Assembly (NCBI GenBank): GCA_002751075.1
Contig: NAOQ01000172.1
Coordinates: forward strand, 86,166 to 119,495
Origin: Ichthyophonus hoferi
Lineage: Eukaryota; Opisthokonta; Ichthyosporea; Ichthyophonida; Ichthyophonidae
Reading direction: 5' to 3'
Length of the DNA: 33,330 bases
Each line of letters starts with the position of its first letter. Within the stretch, counting starts at the first letter, position 1. The translations under genes and the position numbers were made by a program. Of this stretch, positions 23,985-33,330 are shown piece after piece. The notes beneath the pieces are model-generated. The model saw only the letters and a program-made list of their open reading frames with translations. It did no database searches and was not told where the DNA came from.

Positions 23985-24465
23985 GATCCAGATTAAGTCT
24001 AGGTTTGCTGACTATATATTTGTCGGACTATGTCAAGTCAAGTTGATCACACCATTACTGCACATGTATAAACACATTCCCCAATAGGAACTCTATGTGA
24101 CTGTTTTGTAATATGTTCTTAAGAACAGATTATCCACTGAATATCCTAAAGATGATTCAAGAACTTACACATCAACAGTTGTTGTAAAACAATCAATCAA
24201 TGACTATTCAAAGAATCATTTCTGAATCTAAAAATTCCGTGCATTATTAATCAATGTGTGAGTTTCAAAAAACCAGTGACTAACACTATTTAAAACCATG
24301 ATAAATTTACACTCTAGACTGCACTAAACTTCCAGCTTTAATTAAATATCTTTAGTGGCATTCCTGAATTAAGTAATCATCATTAAGTTATGACAAAGTT
24401 TTAATTACCAATGGTAATCTCATTCTAAATGCTTTTTAATATTTAGAGGTTCAATGTTATGTAAG
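23985..24465. repeat. Left member of a decayed direct repeat, possible old LTR
   Basis: Contains GATCCAGAT, TTGTCGGACTAT, ATTAAGTAAT, a TAATCTCATT block and ATATTTAGAGGTTCAATG in this order. The same words recur in order at 27130-27540. The pair flanks gag-like fossil sequence, so old LTRs are a reasonable reading. The boundaries are uncertain. Confidence 0.4.
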
Positions 24466-24799
24466 CATTAAGTATTTTTGTGCAAGACACCATGAATCTT
24501 TTAGCTAAACACTTGTAGTGACTGAAATATTTCCACAAAGCAAAACTATAACAATTAATTATTTTACTAGAGCATATGACTTGATAAAAGGAAACTTTGA
24601 AGCCTCAGATGCAGATCTGATCTTCAACTTGAATCTATCATTGAATTGGAGAAATCTAGTTTCAAGTCCCAATTCACAATAGGGTTATAGAGCTTTCTAG
24701 CACACTTTTACTATATCTCACACAGATTTAACCACATACCCAAAATAGACTTGTATACTATAGAAATCCACCCATTGAACCCTTGAATCATAATGAATA

Positions 24800-27700
24800 A
24801 ATATTTTATAAATAAAGTAATTTCCCAACTCCGATTTCTGCAATTCTGACCCCTTTAGCAACATTAACTTCAATTCTTGTAACTCAAGATCCATTACCAA
24901 TATTACCTTTAGCCCCTATGGCCGCAGATCAGCCTTCTATAATACAACCAACATTTACTCTATTAACAACTCCACCAGCACCCATAAAAAAACTAGTTAA
25001 CTACACATCCAATAGCCAAAACCTAACACAGTCACAAACATTCATGGCAGGCATCTACCTCCTCTCTACATGGCCAGATGAGGATACCAACTCATTTGTT
25101 TTACAGATACAGTATCTAAGTAAAATTAATTAAATCCCGTCTGTCAAATTATGATTGATTGAGAATTTTCCTCTACAACAATATGGAAAATTTAAGCATA
25201 GAATAAATGCTGTTGGTAAGAGATATAGTGCAACCACGACTATGGAGACTGATAATTTACGCACGAATACTGCGAGTACTGCTGGACCAACTCTATCTTT
25301 GCATTTAACCCTAGATCTTTCAACCATACTGCACCTATCTGACACCACCAAATTCTTCCTTCAATAAACCAATCCATCTTATTTTGTGTCAAAGTATTTC
25401 AGACCCTACAAATGTTAGGCTAAATACTCCATGATGCCTTGTACAAAAAATACTTATTATTTATGTAGTACTGTCACTCTCAATATTCAGTAGCGTTTAG
25501 AATGAAGTTTCAATTGATAAGTAATAGTTAGACACTAATTATTAATAATTAATTAATTGCAATATGTTACTAATTATATTTAATTAGGACTAGATGTCTA
25601 GTGCAGTCTAGTACGCTGTTTTTTTGTAGCTTTATATAGTGTTGGCCATCTGCATTTTACTCACATATAGTGAGTAACGATACATATGTAATACATAGTA
25701 TCATTCATTACATAAATAATTGGACAAATGTTGCTGACAACATATTAGATAATAATTAGGTTGAATACCTATTCAATAATGTGTTTGGCTTAAAGGCTTA
25801 TCACCTGGCCAACTGGTATTGATCTTGAACTACCAACTATATAACCAGCAATCACAGACTTAGTTTGGATCCTGATTTAATAATGTTGCACAATAAAGTA
25901 ATATACAAAACCTTTATTCGTTACAAGAGGTTGCTGTGACAGTAAAGAAAAGAGATATATCTACTCCTACTGAACCATGAGTAAAACGTAAGACTGCCAT
26001 TTCCTCTATAACCAAATTGGGATCCATAAGCAAAACAAAATAAAACATACAGCTTTTTTTCAATGCCAGCAAAGAGGGGACATCAAGAAGCATTTTTAAA
26101 GAGTTTGACATCAACTTGCGTGAATTAGAAAACACATCTATGTCTGTAAATAGTGAAGCTAAATCTACGACTATCAGCTTAGCTTCTGACATTTTGCACA
26201 ACCGACTCTTAAACTCAAACCTTGCTGCAGGATGGAAAGGAAAACTTTTTGATGATATGCAGATAATTTAATTGTGGCAATAGATTGAAATATGACATGA
26301 CTTGTATTGATTTTACAAATCTTGGAAATGCAAACCAATTACCTTTTGATGAGACATTATGCCGTTTGTATCTTCATCATTTCATTGATCGGGATAAATG
26401 CTGAAATGCCTCCATAAAGGGTTTAGACATCACTCAATGGTCCTATGGCAAGTTAAAGCTATTCAACTAATACTACAGGACAACAGTTAAAACAAAACTT
26501 AATCACATTTACAATGATCTTGTAGATATTAAATTCAAACACTCAGAAACACCTACACAATTGCTGACCAGATATCGTGGCCTAACTAAATATTTAGAAG
26601 AAGCGTCTTTTACAATTATTATCACTGTACATGTCCTACTAGCTATTACACTTTTATCTACCTGACCCAATTTACATTCAACCTTGGATTCTTTTTAAAC
26701 CAATGCTCAGCCACATTGACCAGCTCAATACAGTGCAATGGCTAGAATTAAAGCAACTACTGTTACTAAATACATGCCCGCTACTTGTCAGAATCTGCTG
26801 AGCTCACAGATTCAGAGCTGCTTTCAAAGTCCATTGATATAGACTCTAACGTAAGTTGTTCTCCAGAGTTGAAGTCCAAATCTTCCAACAGATTCCTGAA
26901 GGCCTCTTCCTCGTTAACTGACGAAAACCAAATTCTGATCCTCTTCTTTAGCTCCACGGATGCCTTTAGGTTTCTCTATCGTGGTGATTGCAGTCTCCTG
27001 CTTTGGTTTGTAGTTACTAGGTGTAGAAGGTAGTCTATTAGACCCAACCATTACGTCTGCCTACTCCACAACGCACAAAGAAGACTCAGTTTAATGATTT
27101 TATGAATTGTTTTTTAATCACTCCTCATCAAAGGGTCCCGACTAAGTCCGTGGATCCTGATTATATAGTTGTCGGATTATAAACAGTCCAACTGGCCATG
27201 TGATACAAGCACACTCTGGCATTAAGTTATAAAACTAATAAATCTTTAACATAGCGTTAGAAACATAAAGCCTAATAAATTTATCGTTTATCTGATAACT
27301 CGTAAGAGTCACAGGTTGCAAGCTATGTGCATAAATATCAAATGATCAACAAAGGTTAGATGAATTATGATTGTTCATTTGCTGGTTTGTACTTAAACTA
27401 ATTTGTCTTAAATAGATATAATTAGCGATATTAAGTAATTACTTAATTAATTAACTCTTAATACTTACAAACCAATTATAATTTCATTGAGTACTCGAAT
27501 TCTATTGGATATTTAGAGGTACAATGCAAAATGAACTGTAAGCTATGTGTACTTCATAGAAACATCCTGAAGGATCTAGCCTAATACTTATGGGAGCTGA
27601 GATGCTTCAACACTATTCAAAGACCAACTCAATACACCACCAATAGAGATTAGGGCTGTGTATAGCACTGAGGAATATCCCTTTGTCACTTTACCAATGA

Positions 27701-29070
27701 CCAATGTGTTACCCATATTACCACTGAGTGCTTCCTCAACAAGAATAGACCTAACTAGAGCAAATTATTTCCCTTACCAAGACAAGTGACTGCCAACACT
27801 ACGTATACTACAAATAAGACATGACACTATTATTATAGCTGCAACAGCTGCCAAAACACTGTAGTATGAATTCTATTCAAGTTTGTCATGCATACCACAT
27901 GTTAACATGGCAAAGCTCTACATTTTGAAGCCAAAGAAGACAACAACCACAGCTACCATTACCTTTCCTACAACAAAGCCAATCATATTAAGGAACTTTT
28001 CCACCCATCCACCAACTTCCCAATAAGAAGATTTCTGGTTGACAGTAGATGCTCTCAGCAAATCTGCATATATTGGAAGAACTCATTCACGTTTTCCCTC
28101 TATCATTCAGTTTTTACCTTTCCAATAAAACCATCATGCATGCCACTTACAATGGCAGAATTACCCGCTAGTCTCACATTGATAGTACCACCAGAGACAC
28201 CATCCTCCATGATATTTTCCTTGCCCCGGGTATGCACCGTAACATCTCCATTCTTCATCACTGCACTTTATGCTCAGTGATGCTCCATATCTTTTACTAA
28301 TGAACCAGCTACCATATTTAAAGGCCATACCTATTTTTTACATAGCTATACATAGCAGGAAGACATACTCCTCCTCCATGCTCAACTTCTATTACATCCT
28401 AATTCCAACTTATGATCAGAATTTACTGCTCACTATGACCACCTATAATCTTTTGATGATCTTGGCCATTCCTTGTATATGGTGCCCACTACATAATTGG
28501 CTCAAACAAACCAGATTTGTTATACTCATTTTGTTGATAGCTATTGACATCATTCACCTACCAAACTCTGCATATCCAACGGTTTTCTTTCCAGTTTTGC
28601 CACCTGTATAACCCTGAAATCTAGGCGATTTTGCATTCACAGTTCAAGCACTGTTCACCAAAACGTCTTACCAGGGCTACCAACCTTTACAACATCATGA
28701 CTCCTAAGAATATCACTCCATGCATTACCTGTACTACAAGCAAGATTGTTACGAGCCCTTTCCCAATGCAAGGAAGGTGTAGAAACATGTCCCTTCCAAA
28801 CCATCTACATCGATGTAGTTGATCCTCTTCATGTTTCTTGAGTGGTTTCTGGTAGTTTACATTAATCAACAGTGATTTTATACATTACATTATGGTGCAT
28901 TGTATGAAATACAAAAGTAAAATATCTAGCCCATTCCACCAACATATGGAGGCAGCCCATGTCAAACGCACCTCCCTGAGGAGAGCCACTCAGTACATAG
29001 ACTAAGGACCAGACTACACACTGACATCTTTTCCCAAACAACTTATCTCATGGAGAATAGAGCACCTCAC
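24800..29070 (+). mobile_element. Decayed Ty1/copia-type LTR retrotransposon, plus strand
   Basis: A fossil, broken many times, with coding-like stretches spread over several frames. In order: a Pro/Thr-rich N-terminal segment (about 24840-25130), gag-like stretches (about 25950-26760), aspartic-protease and adjoining stretches (about 28030-28260), the zinc-binding pre-integrase region (about 28620-28760) and the start of the integrase core (about 28800-29070). No reverse transcriptase or RNase H part is seen. The block stops where an opposite-strand fragment begins. Heavy decay indicates an old insertion. A repeat resembling an LTR lies inside it at 27130-27540, so it may be composite. Confidence 0.65.
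27130..27540. repeat. Right member of the decayed direct repeat, possible old LTR
   Basis: Contains GATCCTGATT, GTTGTCGGATTAT, ATTAAGTAAT, TAATTTCATT and ATATTTAGAGGTACAATG in the same order as the left member at 23985-24465. Its place between gag-like and protease-like stretches suggests a nested or composite element, or a solo LTR. Confidence 0.4.
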
Positions 29071-29580
29071 CACGTTTCCAAACTCTGAGATGCCATCAGA
29101 TTGTGGTACATATGGAAGAGTGAATTTTTGTTGAATACCCCATTCCTGAAGTTAAGAAATGAAGGTAAAAGATGTGTATTCGGTACCCTGATCTGCATAT
29201 AAGGTGGAAATGCGAAGGGGTGTATGTTTGTCTTGCACTGTTTCCATGTAAGTATGGAAATAATGCAGAACATCATCTTTGTATTTCATACAGAACATTG
29301 TGGTAAAGTGTGCGAAATCATCTATAAAAAGGACAAACCAGCGGAAACTGCCAAAGGAAACTGAGAAGTGACTTACAACCCCACTGTGGATGGTCTCCAG
29401 TGGTCATGAGACTTTAATTGACGTGGATAAAAGGGGAGGCATCTGTTTGTGGATTACCACACTCAAAACAACTCGATGATAAACCCATGAAATAAAACTA
29501 CATGATATTAACGAAGCCACAAGCTATGACAAACTATGGTATGAGCCATTGAATGCATTGCCAATGCGCCTTCAATCTAT
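29060..29580 (-). mobile_element. Ty1/copia integrase fragment, minus strand
   Basis: A second fossil, in opposite orientation to the one on its left. The minus strand carries a pre-integrase zinc-binding-like stretch (about 29440-29580) and a recognisable Ty1/copia integrase catalytic core (about 29060-29400). It is broken and truncated. No gag, protease or reverse transcriptase adjoins it. It appears better preserved than the plus-strand copy and may be somewhat younger. Confidence 0.7.
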
Positions 29581-29825
29581 CTAAAGCACTATTGGCTATA
29601 CTATATATATTATGGCTTAATATAATATACTACTGCGTATTACTATAAATATATTTTTAAATGGGTGTGTGTTAATTATCAATACTGTGAGGTTATTAAG
29701 AAGAAAAAAAATAGAAGCAGAAGAAAGTGCGTGATGTTAAGGTCAATTCCATAGAATACAAGCCCTCACATCAAATGAAATAATTAGCTATACAGTCAAT
29801 CCCATTAGGATACAATAGCATTAGA

Positions 29826-30140
29826 TCATTTTGGACAAGACAAGATAATTCTAGTGGCTCTCCGAGGTCTTCCGTAAACTGTGTTTTTTACGATTGTTGC
29901 CATCGACATTAATGAACCGATGTACAATTGACACCCGCGTTCAACGCATGTTGCGAATGGATAAAAGGGAAATAACCAACTAATAATAAACACGGATTCT
30001 ACACTATTTATCAAAAGCTGTGGCAGTTCTATTGACTTGTCCACAGCTGTTGGGACTCTAATTGTGTAGCAGGTAGTGGTTAATATTGCTTGACCAGTTT
30101 TAGTAATAGTCACTGGATCAGATCTGACTTCAAAGCCCAA
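29826..30140 (-). CDS. Hypothetical open frame, 104 residues
   Basis: ATG to stop on the minus strand, beginning MGFEVRSDPVTITKTGQ. Amino-acid use is balanced (Arg, Pro, Val and Cys present), unlike chance frames in this region. One hydrophobic stretch (about residues 50-63) is visible. Immediately upstream, across 30140-30240, the minus strand has stops in all frames, with no clear splice join to the frame at 30238-30471. It may be a decayed gene, an exon or chance. Confidence 0.25.
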   Translation of the reverse strand: MGFEVRSDPVTITKTGQAILTTTCYTIRVPTAVDKSIELPQLLINSVESVFIISWLFPFYPFATCVERGCQLYIGSLMSMATIVKNTVYGRPRRATRIILSCPK

Positions 30141-30237
30141 TTGTTGTGATAAGAGGTTTTATAGAGAGCCCATATATCAACTCGTTAGGTAACTGGCTGT
30201 ACTAATTATATCTCTGTTCTAATTCAGAAGGAATAGA

Positions 30238-30471
30238 TCATTTGATGCGCTTGGGTATGAATATGGAAATTGCACAATGAGATCGATCAATAAGTGGAGA
30301 TATATTATCATGTAAATAATAACTATCGTCGCTATTTAATGTTAGTAAGCAGTTCTCTGAGCTCTTAACGAGCAAGTGGCCTGGACAATGATTATCGTAT
30401 ACGAGAGCCTGTGGTGAATTAGACATAACAACAACGATGTGCTTATTATATATATATATAACTAAATGCAA
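30238..30471 (-). CDS. Hypothetical open frame, up to 77 residues
   Basis: The protein-like part begins at the internal Met (MSNSPQALVYDNHCPGH) near 30427. It is polar and contains Cys, His, Asp and Ser clusters. It lies upstream of the 29826-30140 frame on the same strand but in a different frame, and no clear GT-AG pair joins them. No domain is recognised. Confidence 0.2.
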   Translation of the reverse strand: MHLVIYIYNKHIVVVMSNSPQALVYDNHCPGHLLVKSSENCLLTLNSDDSYYLHDNISPLIDRSHCAISIFIPKRIK

Positions 30472-30994
30472 ATATTTTTGTGTGCGTTTACGAGAACTTC
30501 GTATTTTGCTATTGATACCGCGTATGTGTGAGCGGGTCGTATCTCGACTTGTGTTCCTGCATATGTGTGAACGGGGTCCTTTATTATTGACTCCTGTTTT
30601 CTTTTACACTTCATTTTAATGTCAGTGCCAACTTTTAGGTAACACTTATATGGCTAAGTTTATAAATGGGACCAACCATAAATATTCGTAGTGTTTCCTT
30701 ATATGGCGCATTAGCCAATTCACTACATGCAAATTATATGTATCGACAAATCAATTTTAACTACGTGTTCATTCGGAATTAACGATTTTGTAACACTGTT
30801 TCTATATGGTCTTTATATACTATTTCTAGACGGCTTCATACGCTCTCTTTCCTTTTTTTCTTATACGGCGCTAAACTCTAAATACATTTTACAAAGATAC
30901 AACAAATTTGAGCTAACTGTTTTCTTTATTATTGTATGAAACCTTGTATTTATGCCTCTTTCGCTCAAAAAAAAACAGGTTTGATTAATTTCGT

Positions 30995-31282
30995 TCATAT
31001 TACTATTACATAATAGCATTTCGTATCATCACTGCTTGGTCCCTGCAGCACTACTTTGTAACTTAAATAATGCTCCCTAGCCTGTATTATGATTTTAATT
31101 ATTATTGCAATCAGTAGTGCTATTAAGCTCGATCTAAACATACATGTTTCTATTAAACACGGAGATATATGGGTGGCTCTATATACATATAGTAATTTTT
31201 TATAGGGATAGTCATTAAGTCTTTTGTGCTTATACCCTTTTTTAACCACAATAATATCATGATCCTCATGCTCGTTTTTCAT
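30995..31282 (-). CDS. Hypothetical small protein with one membrane segment, 95 residues
   Basis: ATG to stop, starting MKNEHEDHDIIVVKKGYKHK. The N-terminus is charged. A hydrophobic stretch (SSLIALLIAIIIKIII, about residues 51-66) would span a membrane, and a polar tail follows. The codon mix is less repeat-like than other frames here. It has no recognised family. Confidence 0.25.
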   Translation of the reverse strand: MKNEHEDHDIIVVKKGYKHKRLNDYPYKKLLYVYRATHISPCLIETCMFRSSLIALLIAIIIKIIIQAREHYLSYKVVLQGPSSDDTKCYYVIVI

Positions 31283-31517
31283 ATGTACTATTTATATATA
31301 TATTAGATATCCAATGCATGGTTTGTTGAGGCAACCAGTTTTTATTATCATACAACATAGGCTTACTTATTTTCAGGCACTGTAACTGTAATAGTAAGCA
31401 ATGTAGTTTGAAAACACCAACCTACTAATAACACCATTCATCTATTCACAAAATTCTAATATATGATGGTCTCTCAATCTTGGTACGTCTTGTATCAACT
31501 ATTTAAAATTCATGCCA

Positions 31518-31661
31518 TTAACAGACATTGATATTATTCTCACACATGTACTCGATCAGCCCAATAACATTAGGCAGGTTTGGACTTGGATACAAATTTC
31601 CCATACTTTCTCTAGATATACCCAACACTTGTGCCACTGTCCAATACAAATATTTAAGCAT
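31518..31661 (-). CDS. Coding-like stretch, unidentified (possible exon)
   Basis: A 47-residue frame, MLKYLYWTVAQVLGISRESM followed by a hydrophobic part ending NNINVC and a stop. The pattern VLGISRESM, then IGLIEYM about a dozen residues later, weakly recalls the N-terminal part of Spo11/topoisomerase VI A proteins. None of the other Spo11 parts is seen nearby. This could be a relic exon or coincidence. Confidence 0.2.
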   Translation of the reverse strand: MLKYLYWTVAQVLGISRESMGNLYPSPNLPNVIGLIEYMCENNINVC

Positions 31662-32111
31662 AAAAGTTAAAAACCTCCCAGGAATTTGTATTATAATTTA
31701 AAAAATTTAATTCCTGTAGCAGGAAAATGTCAATTGTATAATCGCTAATCGATGTGCAAATATATGTTTGGTTTAATGTAAATGTATATTAGGTATGTAG
31801 GATACTATATAAATTTTTTTTTAGCAATCTATTAGTGTATTTTAATATTTACAGAGTTCATATATAATATATATTAAATGAATGCAATATAGTCGTAATA
31901 AAAATAAGGAAATTATGATGTGCTTTTCCCGGTCTATTTTTGCCTGAGCTCAATTTACAATCGCTCGCAACTGCCTCTTCCTATTGGTGTAATAATAACG
32001 GCAGCTTTTCCCCAGAAAGCAAATAAGGTAAATTAGCTGATAACTATGTGACCGCACACTGCACAGTAGTAAACACACGATTTGTATGTATGTTATGTAC
32101 ATTTTACTACA

Positions 32112-33330
32112 ATGGTTGATACTTGTAAGGAAAAGTTCCTCGGGGTAGAGTTAGAGTTGGCAGAGGACCACATATCAACCCCAGGTTCTAGCGAGTATGC
32201 TACTTTTTCTTTTTCCCTTACGTACTATTCCAACCCTATTTTAAACGTGTTACTTGATGTAGATTACGGCTGGGAAAGGAAAAGGTTTATAGCATAGATC
32301 CCTCATAGCTTCATAAGAGAGAGGTATAGGTATGTACACATCAATCCATTACGGGAGAAATTTTATTGCGGTAATATAGAATTAAAATTTTAGGCTCAGC
32401 GCGTATGGTTTTAAATATATAGTTATTAAAATTTTCAACACAATGTCCTAAGTGAGTACTCGCTATTCACCAATTTATACTTATATAGCATCAAATGGGC
32501 TTTCATGGGCTTTCCTCTGCACGGATTAATTTTAGCAATGATGCCGTAAACAAGCAAACATGTGCATTTCTAAATCCTATTAAAAAAATTATTTAGGCAA
32601 AGTCGTTTAACGTCCTGTACTTATTTATTGTAGCATCTATGTTTTAATATATATACTTATCGACGTCGTGGAATACAAGGTAAGGCGTCATATAATATAC
32701 TTTCGCTCACAATAATATGGCATAAGAACGTAACATATCATAACATAGCATTTATATTACTTTTATTTTTATATGATTTATTAGGCATAACTTTAATTAT
32801 TAGCTCAACTTGTATTATATTCGCTTTCTAGTGGTGAAGAGGACAATATGGCCGTATTCAGAAGGGAGCATCCAGAGTGGTATCATCAAATCCCTGAGCA
32901 TCCTACGATTATACAGTAAGTACCGTATTGTATTGTATAGTATTGTATCTCTTTATGTATGCATACATACAGAATTATAAGAGCATACAGACACACATAC
33001 ATACGCATGCAGATATACACAAATAAAAATACAAAAATGTTTACTTTATACTCACACACTTTCCCGCCCTTTACAGATACCTCCTAATACCCTTTTACAA
33101 TATAAAGTTTTATTTACGACGACTAGCGGATAATTATGGAATCAAGTTCCTTGTCTTTCTTGCCTGTGTCTTTATTGGTATCAAGGGGTTTGTGTATCAC
33201 CTACTAGGAAAAGCCAAACTACCTTATTTCCTCACTTATATGAATATCTCTTCTACAAACTATCAAATATTTGGCACTGTAGCCTTAGTACCCTATAACC
33301 TGACCCCGTTCTGGGGTATAGCAAGCGATA
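32112..33330 (+). CDS. Probable folate/biopterin (BT1) family transporter, 5' part
   Basis: A multi-pass membrane carrier of the BT1 branch of the major facilitator superfamily. Some members carry folates or pterins, but the substrate here cannot be inferred. Exons: 32112-32194, 32832-32915, 33077 to the window end, all with GT-AG borders and consistent phase. About 139 residues are visible. A hydrophilic N-terminus (MVDTCKEKFLGVELELAEDH, then an acidic GEEDN stretch) precedes a juxtamembrane YGIKFLVFLACVFIGIKGF helix and a second hydrophobic segment. That segment ends in VPYNLTPFWGIASD, which matches the family signature near helix 2 where a Pro-x-x-x-x-Pro-x-x-G-x-x-S-D pattern is usual. 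The gene is cut by the window end, so the remaining helices are not seen. The start at 32112 is the first ATG of the open frame that splices correctly. Confidence 0.65.
32195..32831 (+). other. Intron 1 of the BT1-like gene
   Basis: This 637-base intron has a GTATGC donor and a CTTTCTAG acceptor. It is AT-rich and nothing else is supported in it. Intron 2 (32916-33076, 161 bases) is the shortest intron found in the window and holds GCATACATAC-type repeats. Confidence 0.65.

Larger units (their letters stand above)
29590..32111. other. Region with weak minus-strand open frames
   Basis: No gene is firm. Three minus-strand frames with fairly balanced amino-acid content are listed separately. 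The remainder is AT-rich. A short imperfect repeat of TATGTGTGAGCGGG occurs near 30523 and 30563. The last 200 bases should contain the promoter of the transporter gene starting at 32112. Confidence 0.5.

Noticed and set aside
25914-26201. 95-residue minus-strand frame
   Set aside because: Antisense to gag-like plus-strand fossil sequence, which is the more protein-like reading.
28270-28611. 113-residue plus-strand frame
   Set aside because: Overlaps Ty1/copia fossil in a frame different from the recognisable parts; hydrophobic and without a domain.
1-33330. tRNA or rRNA genes, CRISPR arrays, bacterial-type operons
   Set aside because: No tRNA-like internal promoter words in a foldable context, no rRNA core sequence and no regularly spaced repeats with unique spacers were seen. 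The genes are clearly eukaryotic and spliced.

Overview
This is a eukaryotic nuclear window, AT-rich and full of simple repeats. Its genes are split by many GT-AG introns and use all three standard stop codons. The gene set is a heterotrimeric G-protein alpha subunit, a GPI-transamidase catalytic subunit and a probable folate/biopterin (BT1) family transporter, with decayed Ty1/copia elements nearby. This points to a free-living or parasitic protist. BT1 transporters are typical of plants, kinetoplastids, apicomplexans, oomycetes and other protists rather than animals or fungi. I cannot name the species; a rhizarian or stramenopile-like lineage would fit but is not shown.

Layout. 3-149 (+): tail of an unidentified gene running in from the left. 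1470-6745 (-): complete ten-exon gene for GPI8/PIG-K. Its introns are packed with diverged five-base A/T repeats. 6746-16148: about 9.4 kb without a confident gene. It holds a 211-bp tandem duplication, a 22-bp triplication, three copies of a short dispersed repeat, a few coding-like islands and a 561-base assembly gap flanked by the same poly-T sequence. 16149-22041 (+): complete seven-exon G-alpha gene with intact GTPase motifs but a degenerate TCAT motif and a cysteine-ending tail. 22042-23980: 3' flank, nothing firm. 23.98-29.6 kb: decayed Ty1/copia material in both orientations, with two fragments meeting head-on within integrase. 29.6-32.1 kb: a few weak minus-strand open frames. 32112-33330 (+): first three exons of a probable BT1-family transporter, cut by the window end.

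The three identified genes do not form a pathway. One attaches GPI anchors in the ER lumen, one relays signals at the membrane and one is a membrane carrier. For all three, exon joins were derived by reading frame across GT-AG borders; the two complete genes close exactly, to 353 and 392 residues. The most unusual host features are the altered guanine-contact and C-terminal part of the G-alpha protein and the missing C-terminal membrane anchor in GPI8. I found no convincing new multi-gene system.
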